Assembly (NCBI RefSeq): GCF_014203325.1
Contig: NZ_JACHIV010000001.1
Coordinates: 4,279,501 to 4,343,500 of the forward strand
Reading direction: 5' to 3'
DNA from: Saccharopolyspora gloriosae
GTDB lineage: Bacteria > Actinomycetota > Actinomycetes > Mycobacteriales > Pseudonocardiaceae
DNA: 64,000 nucleotides
Below are positions 17,771-37,917 of the stretch, in pieces (the stretch's first letter is position 1; the number at the start of each line of letters is the position of its first letter). The translations under genes and the position numbers were made by a program. A model generated the notes under the pieces. That model saw only the letters and a list, made by a program, of their open reading frames with translations, had not been told where the DNA came from and did not search any database.

Positions 17771-18663
17771 CTCCGGCTCCCTTGTCGGTGCTCGGTCGTT
17801 CCGGCTGGAGCCTCCCCGGCTCCGCCGTTCTTCCCCGTCGTCTGCGGGCCTCGGCGCACCGCGTCCTCGACGAGTTCCGAGGCCACGGCTGGTTCCGTGC
17901 TCGCCCCCGCCCGCAGCCAGACGAAGAACTCGACGTTGCCCGACGGACCCGGCAGGGGACTGGCTTCGACGCCCTGCACACCCATCCCGGCGTCGGCGGC
18001 GAAGCGCACGACATCGAGCACGGCCTCGGCGCGCAATTCAGGATCGCGCACCACACCGCCGGACCCCAACCGCTGCTTGCCCACCTCGAACTGCGGTTTG
18101 ACCATCGGAACCAGATCGGCGCCCGGCTTCGAGCACGCCAGCAACGCGGGCAGCACCAACTTCAGCGAGATGAACGACAGATCGGCGACCACGAGGTCCA
18201 CCGGACCGTCGATGTCGGTCGGCTCGAGCGCGCGGACGTTGGTGCGGTCGTGGATCCGAACCCGCTCATCGGTCTGCAGCGCCCACACCAGCTGGCCGTA
18301 CCCCACGTCCACGGCCACGACCTCACGTGCCCCTCGGCGCAGCAGGACGTCGGTGAATCCACCTGTCGACGCCCCGGCATCGAGGCAACGACGCCCTTCG
18401 ACGGACAGGCCCGACTCCCCGAACACGTCCAGCGCACCCAGCAGCTTGTGCGCGCCGCGGGAGGCCCACCGCGGATCTTCGACGTCTTCGGTCACGACCA
18501 CCGGAGCGTCGATCTCGACGGCGGTGGCGGATTTCCGGGCGAGCATGCCCCGCACCGTCACCCGGCCCGCGGCGATCAGTTCCGCGGCGTGCTCGCGGGA
18601 CCTGGCCTGCCCACGTCGTACGAGTTCAGCGTCCAAACGCGCCTTGCGCGGCATCCTGATCAC
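17767..18663 (-). CDS. tlyA: 16S/23S rRNA 2'-O-methyltransferase TlyA
   Basis: 298 residues. N-terminal S4 domain (ARLDAELVRRGQARSREHAAELIAAGRVTVRG), then a Rossmann methyltransferase with motif I DAGASTGGFTDVLL and VDVGYGQLVW. TlyA 2'-O-methylates C1409 of 16S and C1920 of 23S rRNA, which makes ribosomes sensitive to capreomycin. Carries a 30-residue Gly/Ala/Thr-rich tail beyond the usual end. GTG at 18663 overlaps the upstream stop; an ATG three codons later is possible. Confidence 0.94.
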   Translation of the reverse strand: MIRMPRKARLDAELVRRGQARSREHAAELIAAGRVTVRGMLARKSATAVEIDAPVVVTEDVEDPRWASRGAHKLLGALDVFGESGLSVEGRRCLDAGASTGGFTDVLLRRGAREVVAVDVGYGQLVWALQTDERVRIHDRTNVRALEPTDIDGPVDLVVADLSFISLKLVLPALLACSKPGADLVPMVKPQFEVGKQRLGSGGVVRDPELRAEAVLDVVRFAADAGMGVQGVEASPLPGPSGNVEFFVWLRAGASTEPAVASELVEDAVRRGPQTTGKNGGAGEAPAGTTEHRQGSRS

Positions 18664-18896
18664 CCACCGCCGGTCGAGCCGGACAGCATGTTCTCGGCTT
18701 TGCTCAGCGCGTCCGACAGCGCCGTGTGCACGGCTTCGAATCGTTCGACGTGGTCTGCCACCGGCAGCTCGCGCACCTCGTCGAGCCGTGCGAGGGCCTC
18801 ACCGATCGCGTGCTCGGCCGCCGACCCGTCGTCCGACGGTCTCGCCAACATCGACGGGTTCGGGGCGTGAGAGCCGCCCTGTCCTGGAGAGGTCAT
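18660..18896 (-). CDS. Small conserved actinobacterial protein upstream of tlyA
   Basis: 78 residues. A Gly/Ser/Pro-rich first 25 residues, then one amphipathic helical region (EHAIGEALARLDEVRELPVADHVERFEAVHTALSDAL) resembling the small protein encoded at this place in mycobacteria (Rv1693 region). No known domain or membrane segment. Stop overlaps the tlyA GTG. Function unknown; coupling suggests a link to TlyA expression or rRNA metabolism, which is inference. Confidence 0.75.
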   Translation of the reverse strand: MTSPGQGGSHAPNPSMLARPSDDGSAAEHAIGEALARLDEVRELPVADHVERFEAVHTALSDALSKAENMLSGSTGGG

Positions 18897-18992
18897 CGTC
18901 TCCCGCTTCTGTTGCCCACGTCGCCGGACGTGTCACGACGACTACATCAACGCTATCCGACCAAGACGACCGGTGTGCGGACCCTGGCCGCT

Positions 18993-20021
18993 TCAGCCCA
19001 GGGCCAACTCGCGCAACGCATCGCTGGACGCGGCGTCCTGCGCACGAACCTCGACGGGGCCGGAACCGAGCGGCCACCAGGCCGCGCACAACGCGCGGAG
19101 CGCACCGAGAGCGGCGACCCGTGCCTCGCCGGAGTCCGGCTGCGGCGCGGTGTCCGCCGACAGCTCCAGCACTCCTTCGCCGACGCGAACCTTCCAGCCC
19201 GCCTGTTCACCGACCACCGTGGCCGACGGCGGCAGGTTCAGCCCGCGCAGATCGTCCGCGACGTGGTCCGGACGCTCCTCGACGGGGGCGAACAACACGT
19301 CGGCGGCCGTGCCGACGCCGGTCAGCACCATCAGGGACGGCATCCCCGAGCGGACGGCTCCGCCGATGTCGGTGTCCAGTCGATCGCCCACCATCAGCGG
19401 ACGGCTCGCCTGCGCCGAGGACACGGCGCGGGCCAGCAACGGCCGTTCCGGTTTGCCCGCGACCTGCGGCTCCTGCTTGGTCGCCGCACGAAGCGCAGCG
19501 ACCATCGAACCGTTGCCCGGCAGCTCGCCGCGTTCGGTCGGCAAGGTGGCGTCGGCATTGCACGCGACCCACAGCGCCCCGTCCCGGATCGCCAAGCACG
19601 CCTCCGCGAGGTTCCACCAGCCGGTGTCGGGCGAATGCCCCTGCACCACCGCGACCGGCTCGTCCGCGTTCTCCCGGACCGGGGTGAGCCCGACCTGCGC
19701 GACCTCGTCCGCCAACGCCGCCGACCCGACCACCAGCACCTTCGCCCCGGCGGGCAACTGCTCGGCGAGCAGTGCCGCACCTGCTTGCGAACTGGTGCTC
19801 ACCTCGTCGGGAGTGGCGCTCAAGCCGAGCGAGTTCAAGTGCTCGGACACGGCCTGCGCCGGCTTCGAGGCGTTGTTGGTCACGTAGCGGACCAGAACGC
19901 CTCGAGCACGGACCTCCGCGATGGCTTCGTCAGCGCCGGGAGCGAGCTGCCCACCGCGGTACACGGTGCCGTCGAGATCGAGCAGCACCACGTCGTGGTG
20001 ATCGAGCAAGGTGCCGGTCAC
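18993..20021 (-). CDS. HAD-family phosphatase (glycerol-3-phosphate phosphatase type)
   Basis: 342 residues, NagD/PGP subfamily. HAD motif I DLDGTVYRGG with both Asp, motif II TNN in RYVTNNASKP, a C2 cap, and motif IV GDRLDTDIGGAVRSGM. The syntenic mycobacterial protein Rv1692 has been reported as a glycerol-3-phosphate phosphatase recycling membrane phospholipid heads. C-terminal 80 residues form a further domain (SATVVGEQAGWKVRVGEGVLELSAD) seen in that group. GTG overlaps the stop of the upstream gene (GTGA). Confidence 0.87.
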   Translation of the reverse strand: MTGTLLDHHDVVLLDLDGTVYRGGQLAPGADEAIAEVRARGVLVRYVTNNASKPAQAVSEHLNSLGLSATPDEVSTSSQAGAALLAEQLPAGAKVLVVGSAALADEVAQVGLTPVRENADEPVAVVQGHSPDTGWWNLAEACLAIRDGALWVACNADATLPTERGELPGNGSMVAALRAATKQEPQVAGKPERPLLARAVSSAQASRPLMVGDRLDTDIGGAVRSGMPSLMVLTGVGTAADVLFAPVEERPDHVADDLRGLNLPPSATVVGEQAGWKVRVGEGVLELSADTAPQPDSGEARVAALGALRALCAAWWPLGSGPVEVRAQDAASSDALRELALG

Positions 20022-22099
20022 TGCGATTCGTCCCCTCGCGGGTCACTCGCCTTCACTGCACGGTCGGTCTGCGCCGCCTCGTCATCGGCGTCCTTCGACA
20101 CCTCGGCGGCCGGAATGTCCGCTTCATCGTCGACGACCGCTGCGGGCGTCTCATCGAGGTGCTGGTCGTCCTCCTCGGCATCGTCGATCTCAGCGGACTC
20201 CACGACGGCGGCCGGACCCGCTGCCGTCGCCTCTGCCACGAGCTCTTCCGCATCGACGTCACCACCGAGCTGGGCGACCAGTTCGTCCAGACGCTCCGGC
20301 GCGTCGGTGTCACCGTCGTCGTCCGCGTGGGCCGCATGCACGAACCACGTGAACGACTCCTGAACCCGGTCGGCCGCGAGCAGGTTGTCCGCGTACGCGT
20401 AGAACAGCCGGGCGCTCCAAGGCTCCTGCTGCTTCGGGTCGAGTTCGGGGATCTGCAGGCTCACCACCGACGCCTCGATCTCACCGAGATCCCGGCGGGC
20501 ACCGGCCGCAACGATCCGCAGCTCAACGGCTTCCCCGCCGACCAGTTCGGCCGCCTCGGCGCTCCGGCTCAGCTCGAGGGCGCGCTGCGGGCGGCCCAGT
20601 GCGCGCTCGCAGTCCGCCATGATCGCGATGTGGCCGGGACCGCCGCCCATGCGGCGGGCGGCGCGCAGCTCGGACAGCGCCTCGGTCCACTCACCCATCT
20701 GGTAGGCGCACAGACCGTTCGCTTCACGTGCCGCACCGATCCGCGACGCGCGGTGCCGGGCGTAGCGGGCGTGCACCAAGGCCTGTTCCGGGTCGGTGTC
20801 CATCAGCTTGCCGGCCGCGACCAGGTGGGCCGCGACCTTGTCCGCGAGGCCCTTCGGCAGCGAACGCATGTCGCGACGGATCTCGCCGTGCAGTTCGGAA
20901 GCGTCGACGTCCTCCGGCAGTTCGGGAGCCACCTCCACCGGCTTCGCATCCACGGCTTCGTTCGCCGACGTCCCCTGCCGGGGGTTGCCCCCGCGATCGT
21001 CCCGCCGCGGACCACCCCGCCCGCGGTCGTTCGAATTCGGACGCTGCCGGTCGTCCCGGCGCGGCCGGTCGTTGTCGAAGCGTTCGCGCTTGCCTTGCGG
21101 CCGAGGGGCACTCCGGCGGTCGTCGCGCTGCCGGTCGTTCGGCGGGCGGCCACCACGGTCGTCGCGCCGGTCGTCGTTGTACCGCCGATTCCCGCCGCGG
21201 TCGTCGCGACGCTTGTCCGCCCAAGGGCGGTCATTGCGGTCGCGACCCTCGTTCTTGCGGTCGTTCCACGAACGGTCCGTCCTCGGCCGGTCGTCGCGTC
21301 GCCGATCGTCAGGGCGCTGTCCACCGCCCTGGTAGCGGTTGCCACCCTGCCGGTTGTCGTCCGGGCGGCCGCCGCCACGCCGGTCGTCGTCGCGCCGGTT
21401 GTCCGGTCGGCGGTCGTCGCGCTTGAAGTTCGAGTTGGGCCGGTCCCGCCGGTCATCGAACCGGGGCTTGTCCCTGCGGTCACCGCCGCGGAACTCGCCG
21501 CGAGTGCGGTCGTCCCGCCCGCGGTCGTCGCGCTGGGGCCGGCTCGGACGGTCATCGCGGTCGAACCGACCGCCGCGGTCATCCTGCCGGTCGAAGCGGC
21601 GCGGACCGCCACCGGCACCCCGGCCACCATCGTTGCGCCGGTCGTCGCGGGGACCACTACGCCGCTGGTCGGACGGACGTCCGCCCTTGCGGTCGTCGAA
21701 CTTCGAGTCCCGGCGGAATCCGCCCTTGTCGCCAGGACGGCCCTTGCCGTCCTTGCGGTACTTCGAATCGTCCTTGCCACCAGGGCTGCCCCAGGTCTGC
21801 TCATCGCGACCTTGGCCGAACGCGCGCTGGCGGTGACCACCGTCGGCACGACGATCCTCGATGCGAGGACCGCTGCGACGGTCGTCCCGTCGATCCTTGT
21901 TCCCGAACCGGTCGCCGCCACCACGACCCTGGCGTCCGCGATCGTTCGCCGAGCCGCGGGACCCACCGTCGCGGCCGCGGTCGTTCTTAGCGCCGCCGAA
22001 CCCGCGTCCGGCCGACCCGTTCCTGCCGGCCTGGCCGCTACGGCCGGAATCGGCTCCGCGGCGGTCGCCGCCGCCACGTGTGTCGTCGGACCCGGACAC
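20018..22099 (-). CDS. Arg/Asp-rich disordered protein with C-terminal TPR-like domain
   Basis: 693 residues in two parts. Residues 1 to about 375 are almost only R, D, G, N, P and K, with dozens of DDR, RDDR and GGR repeats and a few aromatic residues: a strongly charged, intrinsically disordered RGG/RD segment. Residues about 385-600 are alpha-helical with TPR-like repeats (ALVHARYARHRASRIGAARE, EWTEALSELRAARRM), matching the Rv1691-type protein of mycobacteria, and the last 90 residues are acidic. GTG start with AGGAGG. Lies just downstream of the rRNA operon in the same direction and is coupled to the HAD gene. RNA or ribosome association is inference from composition. Confidence 0.85.
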   Translation of the reverse strand: MSGSDDTRGGGDRRGADSGRSGQAGRNGSAGRGFGGAKNDRGRDGGSRGSANDRGRQGRGGGDRFGNKDRRDDRRSGPRIEDRRADGGHRQRAFGQGRDEQTWGSPGGKDDSKYRKDGKGRPGDKGGFRRDSKFDDRKGGRPSDQRRSGPRDDRRNDGGRGAGGGPRRFDRQDDRGGRFDRDDRPSRPQRDDRGRDDRTRGEFRGGDRRDKPRFDDRRDRPNSNFKRDDRRPDNRRDDDRRGGGRPDDNRQGGNRYQGGGQRPDDRRRDDRPRTDRSWNDRKNEGRDRNDRPWADKRRDDRGGNRRYNDDRRDDRGGRPPNDRQRDDRRSAPRPQGKRERFDNDRPRRDDRQRPNSNDRGRGGPRRDDRGGNPRQGTSANEAVDAKPVEVAPELPEDVDASELHGEIRRDMRSLPKGLADKVAAHLVAAGKLMDTDPEQALVHARYARHRASRIGAAREANGLCAYQMGEWTEALSELRAARRMGGGPGHIAIMADCERALGRPQRALELSRSAEAAELVGGEAVELRIVAAGARRDLGEIEASVVSLQIPELDPKQQEPWSARLFYAYADNLLAADRVQESFTWFVHAAHADDDGDTDAPERLDELVAQLGGDVDAEELVAEATAAGPAAVVESAEIDDAEEDDQHLDETPAAVVDDEADIPAAEVSKDADDEAAQTDRAVKASDPRGDESQ

Positions 22100-22214
22100 C
22101 AGACCTCCTGGAAACGTACAACTCGGTTAACTACCAGCGTAGACCTCAGCGCCACCCGCTCAGTCGGGAGCGCCTGCGTGCGCTGCGGGACGGATCAGAA
22201 CCAGTCCTCGGCAC

Positions 22215-22266
22215 GAAAAAAAGGGGCCGACCGGTCCGTCCCGTTGGACGGGCCCGGTCGGCCCCT
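22215..22266 (-). terminator. rRNA operon terminator
   Basis: On the minus strand a stem of 13 perfect pairs (arms 22222-22234 and 22254-22266) is followed by a run of seven T. It lies just past the 5S gene and is the only classical T-tailed terminator near the operon. Confidence 0.9.
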
Positions 22267-22280
22267 TCTGATGAGTATTG

Positions 22281-22397
22281 TCGGCGGTGTCCTACTCTCC
22301 CACACCCTATCGAGTGCAGTACCATCGGCGCTGGAGGGCTTAGCTTCCGGGTTCGGAATGGGACCGGGCGTTCCCCGCTCCGCTAAAACCACCGACA
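22281..22397 (-). rRNA. rrf: 5S ribosomal RNA
   Basis: About 117 bases; reading on the minus strand gives the helix I ends (TCGGTGG ... CACCGCCGA), the loop sequence GGTCCCATTCCGAACCCGGAAGC and TGGTACTGCACTC typical of actinobacterial 5S. Ends are approximate to a few bases. Confidence 0.95.
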
Positions 22398-22488
22398 AAC
22401 CACATACACCACAAAACAACCAGCACACCGGTCACCGTGGTGAAACCTATTCAGAAATCAACAACCCAAAGTTGTTGTCTCAGACACC

Positions 22489-22514
22489 GTATAGTGGATG
22501 CGTAGCAATCTTTG

Positions 22515-22516
<2 letters not shown>
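22489..22516 (-). other. 3' arm of the 23S precursor processing stem
   Basis: This segment is the reverse complement of 25595-25620 at nearly every base (14 consecutive pairs, then about 10 more with small bulges). In the transcript the two would pair across the 23S gene, giving the RNase III processing stem. Confidence 0.85.
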
Positions 22517-25594
<3,078 letters not shown>

Positions 25595-25620
25595 CACAAA
25601 GATGCTCGCATCCACTATAC
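25595..25620 (-). other. 5' arm of the 23S precursor processing stem
   Basis: Pairs with 22489-22516. A boxA-like element (TTGTTTGAGAACTG on the minus strand) lies immediately upstream in the spacer. The 16S-23S spacer (25595-25814) contains no tRNA gene. Confidence 0.85.
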
Positions 25621-25810
25621 AGTTCTCAAACAACAACCAAGAAAACACACCACGTGTGTTCTCTCAGACACCCAACAGCGTGCACGATGACAATCAAAAC
25701 CGAGTGGCATTTCCACTAATCCTATGAGCCTTCCAGGCAGAAGAACATGCGTCTCCTACACCCGGAACACCCCACAACCCGGTCACCCGGACTATGGATG
25801 TGATATTGCT

Positions 25811-27336
<1,526 letters not shown>

Positions 27337-27446
27337 TGTTTAGAGAAAAATCCTGCCCCGAAATAAACGAGGCACCCCGATCAAAACCACAAAGGCCGAC
27401 CAGGGCATAAAATCAATCTAATGAGTTACCACTCATCATCATCGGC

Positions 27447-27470
27447 ACGCTGTTGAGTTCTCAAAGAACA
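27447..27470 (-). promoter_or_regulatory. boxA-like antitermination element in the rRNA leader
   Basis: The minus strand reads TTCTTTGAGAACTCAACAG, the conserved actinobacterial rRNA leader element, about 110 bases before 16S. A related element occurs before 23S in the spacer. Probable Nus-factor loading site. Confidence 0.65.
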
Positions 27471-27757
27471 CACCCACACCATCACCCACAACCCCCAACC
27501 TCAGGGCCGCGAACTCCGGGGAGTCATTTCCGTCTTTCGTTCTTGCGATGTTCCAAACTCTAGCAGGCCCGTTTTTCCGCTGTTTCAGGGGGGTCAACCT
27601 CGCGGTCACCCGCACCCCGGAACGTCGAGAAACCCGATCCGCATTTAGAGTTTTGTATTCGAGTCACCCACTCTACCAGGACTAACTGGGAGCTTGGTTC
27701 GTGACCCCGTCGCGCCCGGTCCGTTTGTTTCCGGCCCGTTCCGCGCTGACTTGGAAT

Positions 27758-27786
27758 AAGTTACGCGCCGACCGACTCAAAGTCAA
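27758..27786 (-). promoter_or_regulatory. rRNA operon promoter
   Basis: On the minus strand TTGACT (27786-27781), a 17-base spacer and TAACTT (27763-27758): the best SigA-type promoter in the window. Two further TAGAGT -10-like boxes lie downstream at 27675-27670 and 27562-27557, without good -35 boxes, suggesting multiple rRNA promoters as in other actinobacteria. The whole stretch 27337-27856 (520 bases) holds no gene; it is the rRNA promoter and leader region. Confidence 0.75.
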
Positions 27787-27856
27787 GTCAGCGCCCAGCA
27801 GGACCGGAAGGAGGTAAACCAGCAGGTCACCCGCCGTTTCCGGCCCTGCGAACAGG

Positions 27857-29146
27857 CTAGTACAGCACCTTGATCCCTGCAGTGTGACGCTTGCCACGTC
27901 GAATGACCGCCCAGCGGCCGTGCAGCAGGTCCTCCTTCGACACGGACCACGTCTCATCTGCGATTTTGGTGTTGTTGACGTAGGCGCCGCCTTCGTTGAC
28001 GGTGCGCCGGGCGGCCCCGCGGCCCTGTGCGAGACCTGCTTCGACGAGCAGGTCGACGATGGTCGGCTCGTCGGACAGGCGCACTTCGCCGGTGGGGACC
28101 TCGGCCATCACGGCGTCCAGCGTGGCCTCGTCCAGCTCGGCGAAGTCGCCGCGGCCGAACAGGGCTTGGCTGGCGGCGATGACCTGGTGGGTCTGCTCCT
28201 GCCCGTGGACGAGGGTCGTGAGCTCTTCGGCGAGCCTGCGCTGGCCGGCGCGCTGCTGCGGGCGCTCGGCGGTGGTGCGCTCCAGCTCCTCGATCTCCTC
28301 GTGGTCGAGGAACGTGAACAGGCGCAGGTACTTGCCCACGTCGGCGTCCGAGGAGTTCACGAAGTACTGGTACCAGGCGTAGGGCGAGGTCAGCTCGGGG
28401 TCGAGCCACACGTTGCCGCCGCCGGTGGACTTGCCGAACTTGCGGCCCTCCGCGTCGGTGACCAGCGGGAGGGTCAGGGCGTGGCCGGTGGCGTTCTCCT
28501 GGCGGCGCAGCAGGTCCACGCCTGCGACGATGTTGCCCCACTGGTCGGAGCCGCCGAGCTGCAACCGGGTGCCGTGCCTGCGGTAGAGCTGCACGAAGTC
28601 GTTGGCCTGCAACAGCATGTAGCTGAACTCGGTGTACGACAGGCCGTCGCCTTCCAGGCGGCGCTTGACCGTCTCCCTGGACAGCATCGTGTTGATGGAG
28701 AAGTGCTTACCGACCTCGCGGAGGAACTCGGTGACCGGGAGCTGCGCGGTCCAGTCCGAGTTGTCGGCGACCAGCGCGCCCGTCGGGGACTCCGGAGCGC
28801 CGTCCGGGACGAAGTCGACGAACTTCGCGAGCTGGTGCCCGATCCGCTCCGTCCACTCCCGCACGGTGTCGATGTCGTGCAGGTTGCGCTCACCGGTGTC
28901 GCGCGGGTCGCCGATCAGGCCGGTCGCGCCGCCGGAGAGCACCACCGGGCGGTGCCCGGCGAGCTGGAAGCGGCGCAGCGTCAGCAGCGGGATGAGGTGA
29001 CCGGCGTGCAGGCTCGGCGCGGTCGGGTCGAAGCCCGCATACAGAGTGAGCGGTCCGGAGTCCAGGTCCGAACGCAGCGCGTCGAGGTCGGTGGATTGCG
29101 CGATCAGGCCGCGCCAGGACAGCTCGTCAAGGATGTGCTCGCTCAC
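27857..29146 (-). CDS. tyrS: Tyrosyl-tRNA synthetase
   Basis: 429 residues, TyrRS class Ic. Signature PSLHAGHL (HIGH) near residue 45, tyrosine pocket [19 protein letters not shown] (KMSKS) motif, and a C-terminal S4 domain ([35 protein letters not shown]). GTG at 29146 gives [20 protein letters not shown], aligning with mycobacterial TyrRS; the in-frame upstream extension is not supported. Lies directly upstream of the rRNA operon promoter. Confidence 0.95.
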   Translation of the reverse strand: MSEHILDELSWRGLIAQSTDLDALRSDLDSGPLTLYAGFDPTAPSLHAGHLIPLLTLRRFQLAGHRPVVLSGGATGLIGDPRDTGERNLHDIDTVREWTERIGHQLAKFVDFVPDGAPESPTGALVADNSDWTAQLPVTEFLREVGKHFSINTMLSRETVKRRLEGDGLSYTEFSYMLLQANDFVQLYRRHGTRLQLGGSDQWGNIVAGVDLLRRQENATGHALTLPLVTDAEGRKFGKSTGGGNVWLDPELTSPYAWYQYFVNSSDADVGKYLRLFTFLDHEEIEELERTTAERPQQRAGQRRLAEELTTLVHGQEQTHQVIAASQALFGRGDFAELDEATLDAVMAEVPTGEVRLSDEPTIVDLLVEAGLAQGRGAARRTVNEGGAYVNNTKIADETWSVSKEDLLHGRWAVIRRGKRHTAGIKVLY

Positions 29147-29178
29147 GCGACCAGTCTGGCGCATCCCGGCAATCGGTT

Positions 29179-29802
29179 TTATGCCTGGTCCCGGCTCCGG
29201 CGGCGGCCGCCCCTCCGGTACGGACTGACCGAGGGGGAACCGTCGATCCAGGAGCGCCACGGGAGGTCGACGGCGGTGGCGACGCCGACGCGCGGCCCGG
29301 TCCGGACGTCGTCCTCGTCGACGTCGGTGCCGGCGAACAGGCGGACCGGTGAGTCGGGGGCGGTGAGGTCGATGCCGTTGTGCTCGCCGGTGATGCCGAG
29401 AACACCGGCCAGGCGCGCCGGTCCGCTGGCGAGCTGGGCGTCCTTGCGCACGGCGGGGCGGCGGCGCCGGGCCAGTTCGGTGCCTTCGAGGACTTCGCCC
29501 CCGCGCAGCAGCACCGCGCCCGGGGTGCCGTTCTCGGTGCACACCACGTTGATGCAGAAGTGCATGCCGTAGACGAAGTAGACGTAGAGGTGACCTGCCG
29601 GGCCGAACATCACGGCGTTGCGCTGGGTCATGCCGCGGTAGCAGTGCGAGGCGGGGTCGTCGCCGCCCCGGTAGGCCTCGACTTCGACGAGCCGGATCCG
29701 CACGTCGCCCTCCGGGTGGCTCGACCGCAGCTCGCAGCCGAGCAGGCGGCGGGCCACCCAGAGGGGGTCGTGTGCGAGGTCTTCGCGCTTGAGCTGGCTC
29801 AC
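29179..29802 (-). CDS. mpg: 3-methyladenine DNA glycosylase (AAG/MPG family)
   Basis: 207 residues. Conserved blocks [50 protein letters not shown] match the AAG/MPG fold, including the catalytic Glu-Ala-Tyr and the intercalating Tyr region. Removes alkylated purines in base excision repair. Sits between argH and tyrS, as mycobacterial mpg precedes tyrS. Confidence 0.93.
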   Translation of the reverse strand: MSQLKREDLAHDPLWVARRLLGCELRSSHPEGDVRIRLVEVEAYRGGDDPASHCYRGMTQRNAVMFGPAGHLYVYFVYGMHFCINVVCTENGTPGAVLLRGGEVLEGTELARRRRPAVRKDAQLASGPARLAGVLGITGEHNGIDLTAPDSPVRLFAGTDVDEDDVRTGPRVGVATAVDLPWRSWIDGSPSVSPYRRGGRRRSRDQA

Positions 29803-29836
29803 GGGCGGAACAGTACCGACCGAACGCGAGGGGTCT

Positions 29837-33974
<4,138 letters not shown>

Positions 33975-33978
<4 letters not shown>

Positions 33979-34886
33979 GCGTTCTCGTCTTCCTTCCCGG
34001 GCAGCACCATGGTTCCGACGCCGGCGCTGGTGAACACTTCGAGCAGCACCGAGTGCGCGAGCCTGCCGTCGATGACGTGCGCTCGCGGCACGCCGCCGCG
34101 CACGGCGCGCAGGCACGCCTCCATCTTCGGCACCATCCCGGAGGCCAGTCCGGGAAGCAGTTCTTCGAGCTGGTCGGCGTCGAGCCGGGACACCAGCGAG
34201 GAGCGGTCGGGCCAGTCGGTGTAGAGGCCTTCGACGTCGGTGAGCACGACGAGCTTCTCCGCGCCGAGGGCCACGGCGAGCGCTCCGGCGGCGGTGTCGG
34301 CGTTGACGTTGTGCACCACGCCGTCGACGTCGGGCGCGACGGTGGACACGACGGGGATGCGTCCGGCGCTGATCAGGTCGAGCACCGCGTCGGGGTTGAC
34401 GGCGACGACGTCGCCGACGAGGCCGACGTCCACGGGTTCGCCGTCGACGGTGGCGGTGCGGCGCGCGGCGGTGAACAGCTGCGCGTCCTCGCCGGACATG
34501 CCCACGGCGTGCGGGCCGTGCTTGTTGATGAGGCCGACGAGTTCGCGCCCGACCTGGCCGACCAGGACCATCCGCACCACGTCGAGCGTTTCGGGCGTGG
34601 TGACGCGCAGGCCGCCGCGGAATTCGCCGGCCATGCCGAGGCGGTCGAGCATCGAGGTGATCTGCGGTCCGCCGCCGTGCACGATGACGGGGTGCAGGCC
34701 CGCGAGCCGCAGGAACACCATGTCCTGCGCGAACGCGGCTTTGAGCTCGTCGTCGACCATGGCGTTGCCGCCGTACTTGATGACGACGGTGGCGCCGTGG
34801 AAGCGCTCCAGCCAGGGCAGTGCTTCGACGAGCACGCTGGCCTTCTCGGCGGCGGTGGCGAGCCTGTCTGCCGGGGTCGGTGTCAT
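33975..34886 (-). CDS. argB: Acetylglutamate kinase
   Basis: 303 residues. Amino-acid kinase fold with [20 protein letters not shown] and the C-terminal GMVPKMEAC. Phosphorylates N-acetylglutamate. Overlaps argJ and argD by 4 bases each. The N-terminal helix (about residues 5-25) resembles that of arginine-sensitive enzymes, so feedback inhibition is possible but unproven. Confidence 0.95.
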
Positions 34887-36036
34887 GAGGAGTACGCGCT
34901 GTTCTCTTCGACGTAGTCGTGCGACAGGTCGGTGGACAGGATGGTGGCCGTCTGGTCGCCGAGGTGCAGGTCCACGACGATCCGGATGTCGCGGCCGGTG
35001 AGGTCGGCTTCGCCGCGGTCGCGGTTGGGCAGGCCACCGGCGAACAGCGAGACGTCGTTGGTGATGATCTCGACGCGGTCCACGTCGATCTCGGCCTTCG
35101 CCCGCCCGAGCGCCATCGCGATCCGGCCCCAGTTGGGGTCGGAGCCGAACAGCGCGGTCTTGACCAGGTTGTCCTCGGCGATGATCCGTCCGATGTGGAC
35201 GGCGTCGTCCTCGGTGCGCGCGCCGCGCACGGTGATGTCGACGGCCTTGGTGGCGCCTTCGGCGTCGCCTTGGAGCTGGCGGACGAGGTCGGTGCTCACG
35301 GCGGTGAGGACCTCGGTCAGCTCGTCGGCGGTGGGTTCGACGCCGGAGGCTCCGGAGGCCAGCAGCAGCACGGTGTCGTTGGTGGAGGTGCCGCCGTCGA
35401 CGTCGAGCCGGTCGAAGGTGGTGCGGGTGGCGGCGCGCAGCGCGGCGTCGAGGGTCTCGGGGGCGACGACGGCGTCGGTGGTGAGGACGCTGAGCATGGT
35501 CGCCATGTTGGGGGCGAGCATGCCCGCGCCCTTGGCGAAGCCGCCGACGCTCCAGCCGTTCCCGGTGGCGAGCGCCTGCTTGGCCTTGCTGTCGGTGGTC
35601 AGCACCGCCGTCGCCGCGTCGGTCCCGGCGGCTTCGGTGTCCGCGAGCGCCGCCGCCGCACTGTCCACTCCGGACACAACGGCGGGCATCGGGAGGCGTT
35701 CGCCGATCAGGCCCGTGGAGCACACGGCGACGTCGATGGCGCCGACGCCGAGCACTTCGGCGACCTTCTCAGCGGTGGCGTGGGTGTCCTGGAAGCCTTC
35801 GGGTCCGGTGCAGGCGTTGGCGCCGCCGGAGTTGAGCACCACGGCGCGCAGGCTGCGCTCCTGCAGCACCTGCTGGGACCACAGCACCGGGGCCGCTTTG
35901 ACCTTGTTGGTGGTGAACACGCCGGCCGCGGTGTGGCGCGGGCCGTCGTTGACGATCAGAGCGAGGTCCCGGGCTCCGCTCGCCTTGATCCCGGCGGGCA
36001 CACCGGCCGCCCGGAATCCGGCGGGGGCTGTGACGC

Positions 36037-36040
<4 letters not shown>
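34883..36040 (-). CDS. argJ: Ornithine acetyltransferase / N-acetylglutamate synthase
   Basis: 385-residue precursor. The autocleavage site [14 protein letters not shown] places nucleophile Thr181; the oxyanion glycines STG and downstream [17 protein letters not shown] are present. Transfers acetyl from acetylornithine to glutamate, so the pathway is cyclic. Coupled to the ACT-domain gene upstream and argB downstream by 4-base overlaps. Confidence 0.95.
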
Positions 36041-37818
<1,778 letters not shown>

Positions 37819-37917
37819 CACCGCTCCGTTCGCCGACGTTCTGTACCGGTGAAGCTATTAGGAATGATTCCGCGCGTCATTTACACGACCAGGTGATCCA
37901 CAAAAGCCGGGTGAGCT

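Noticed and set aside
13937-19687. 1916-codon open frame on the plus strand
   Set aside because: Antisense to steA, recN, nadK, tlyA and the HAD gene, all with clear domains; long antisense frames are common in very GC-rich coding DNA.
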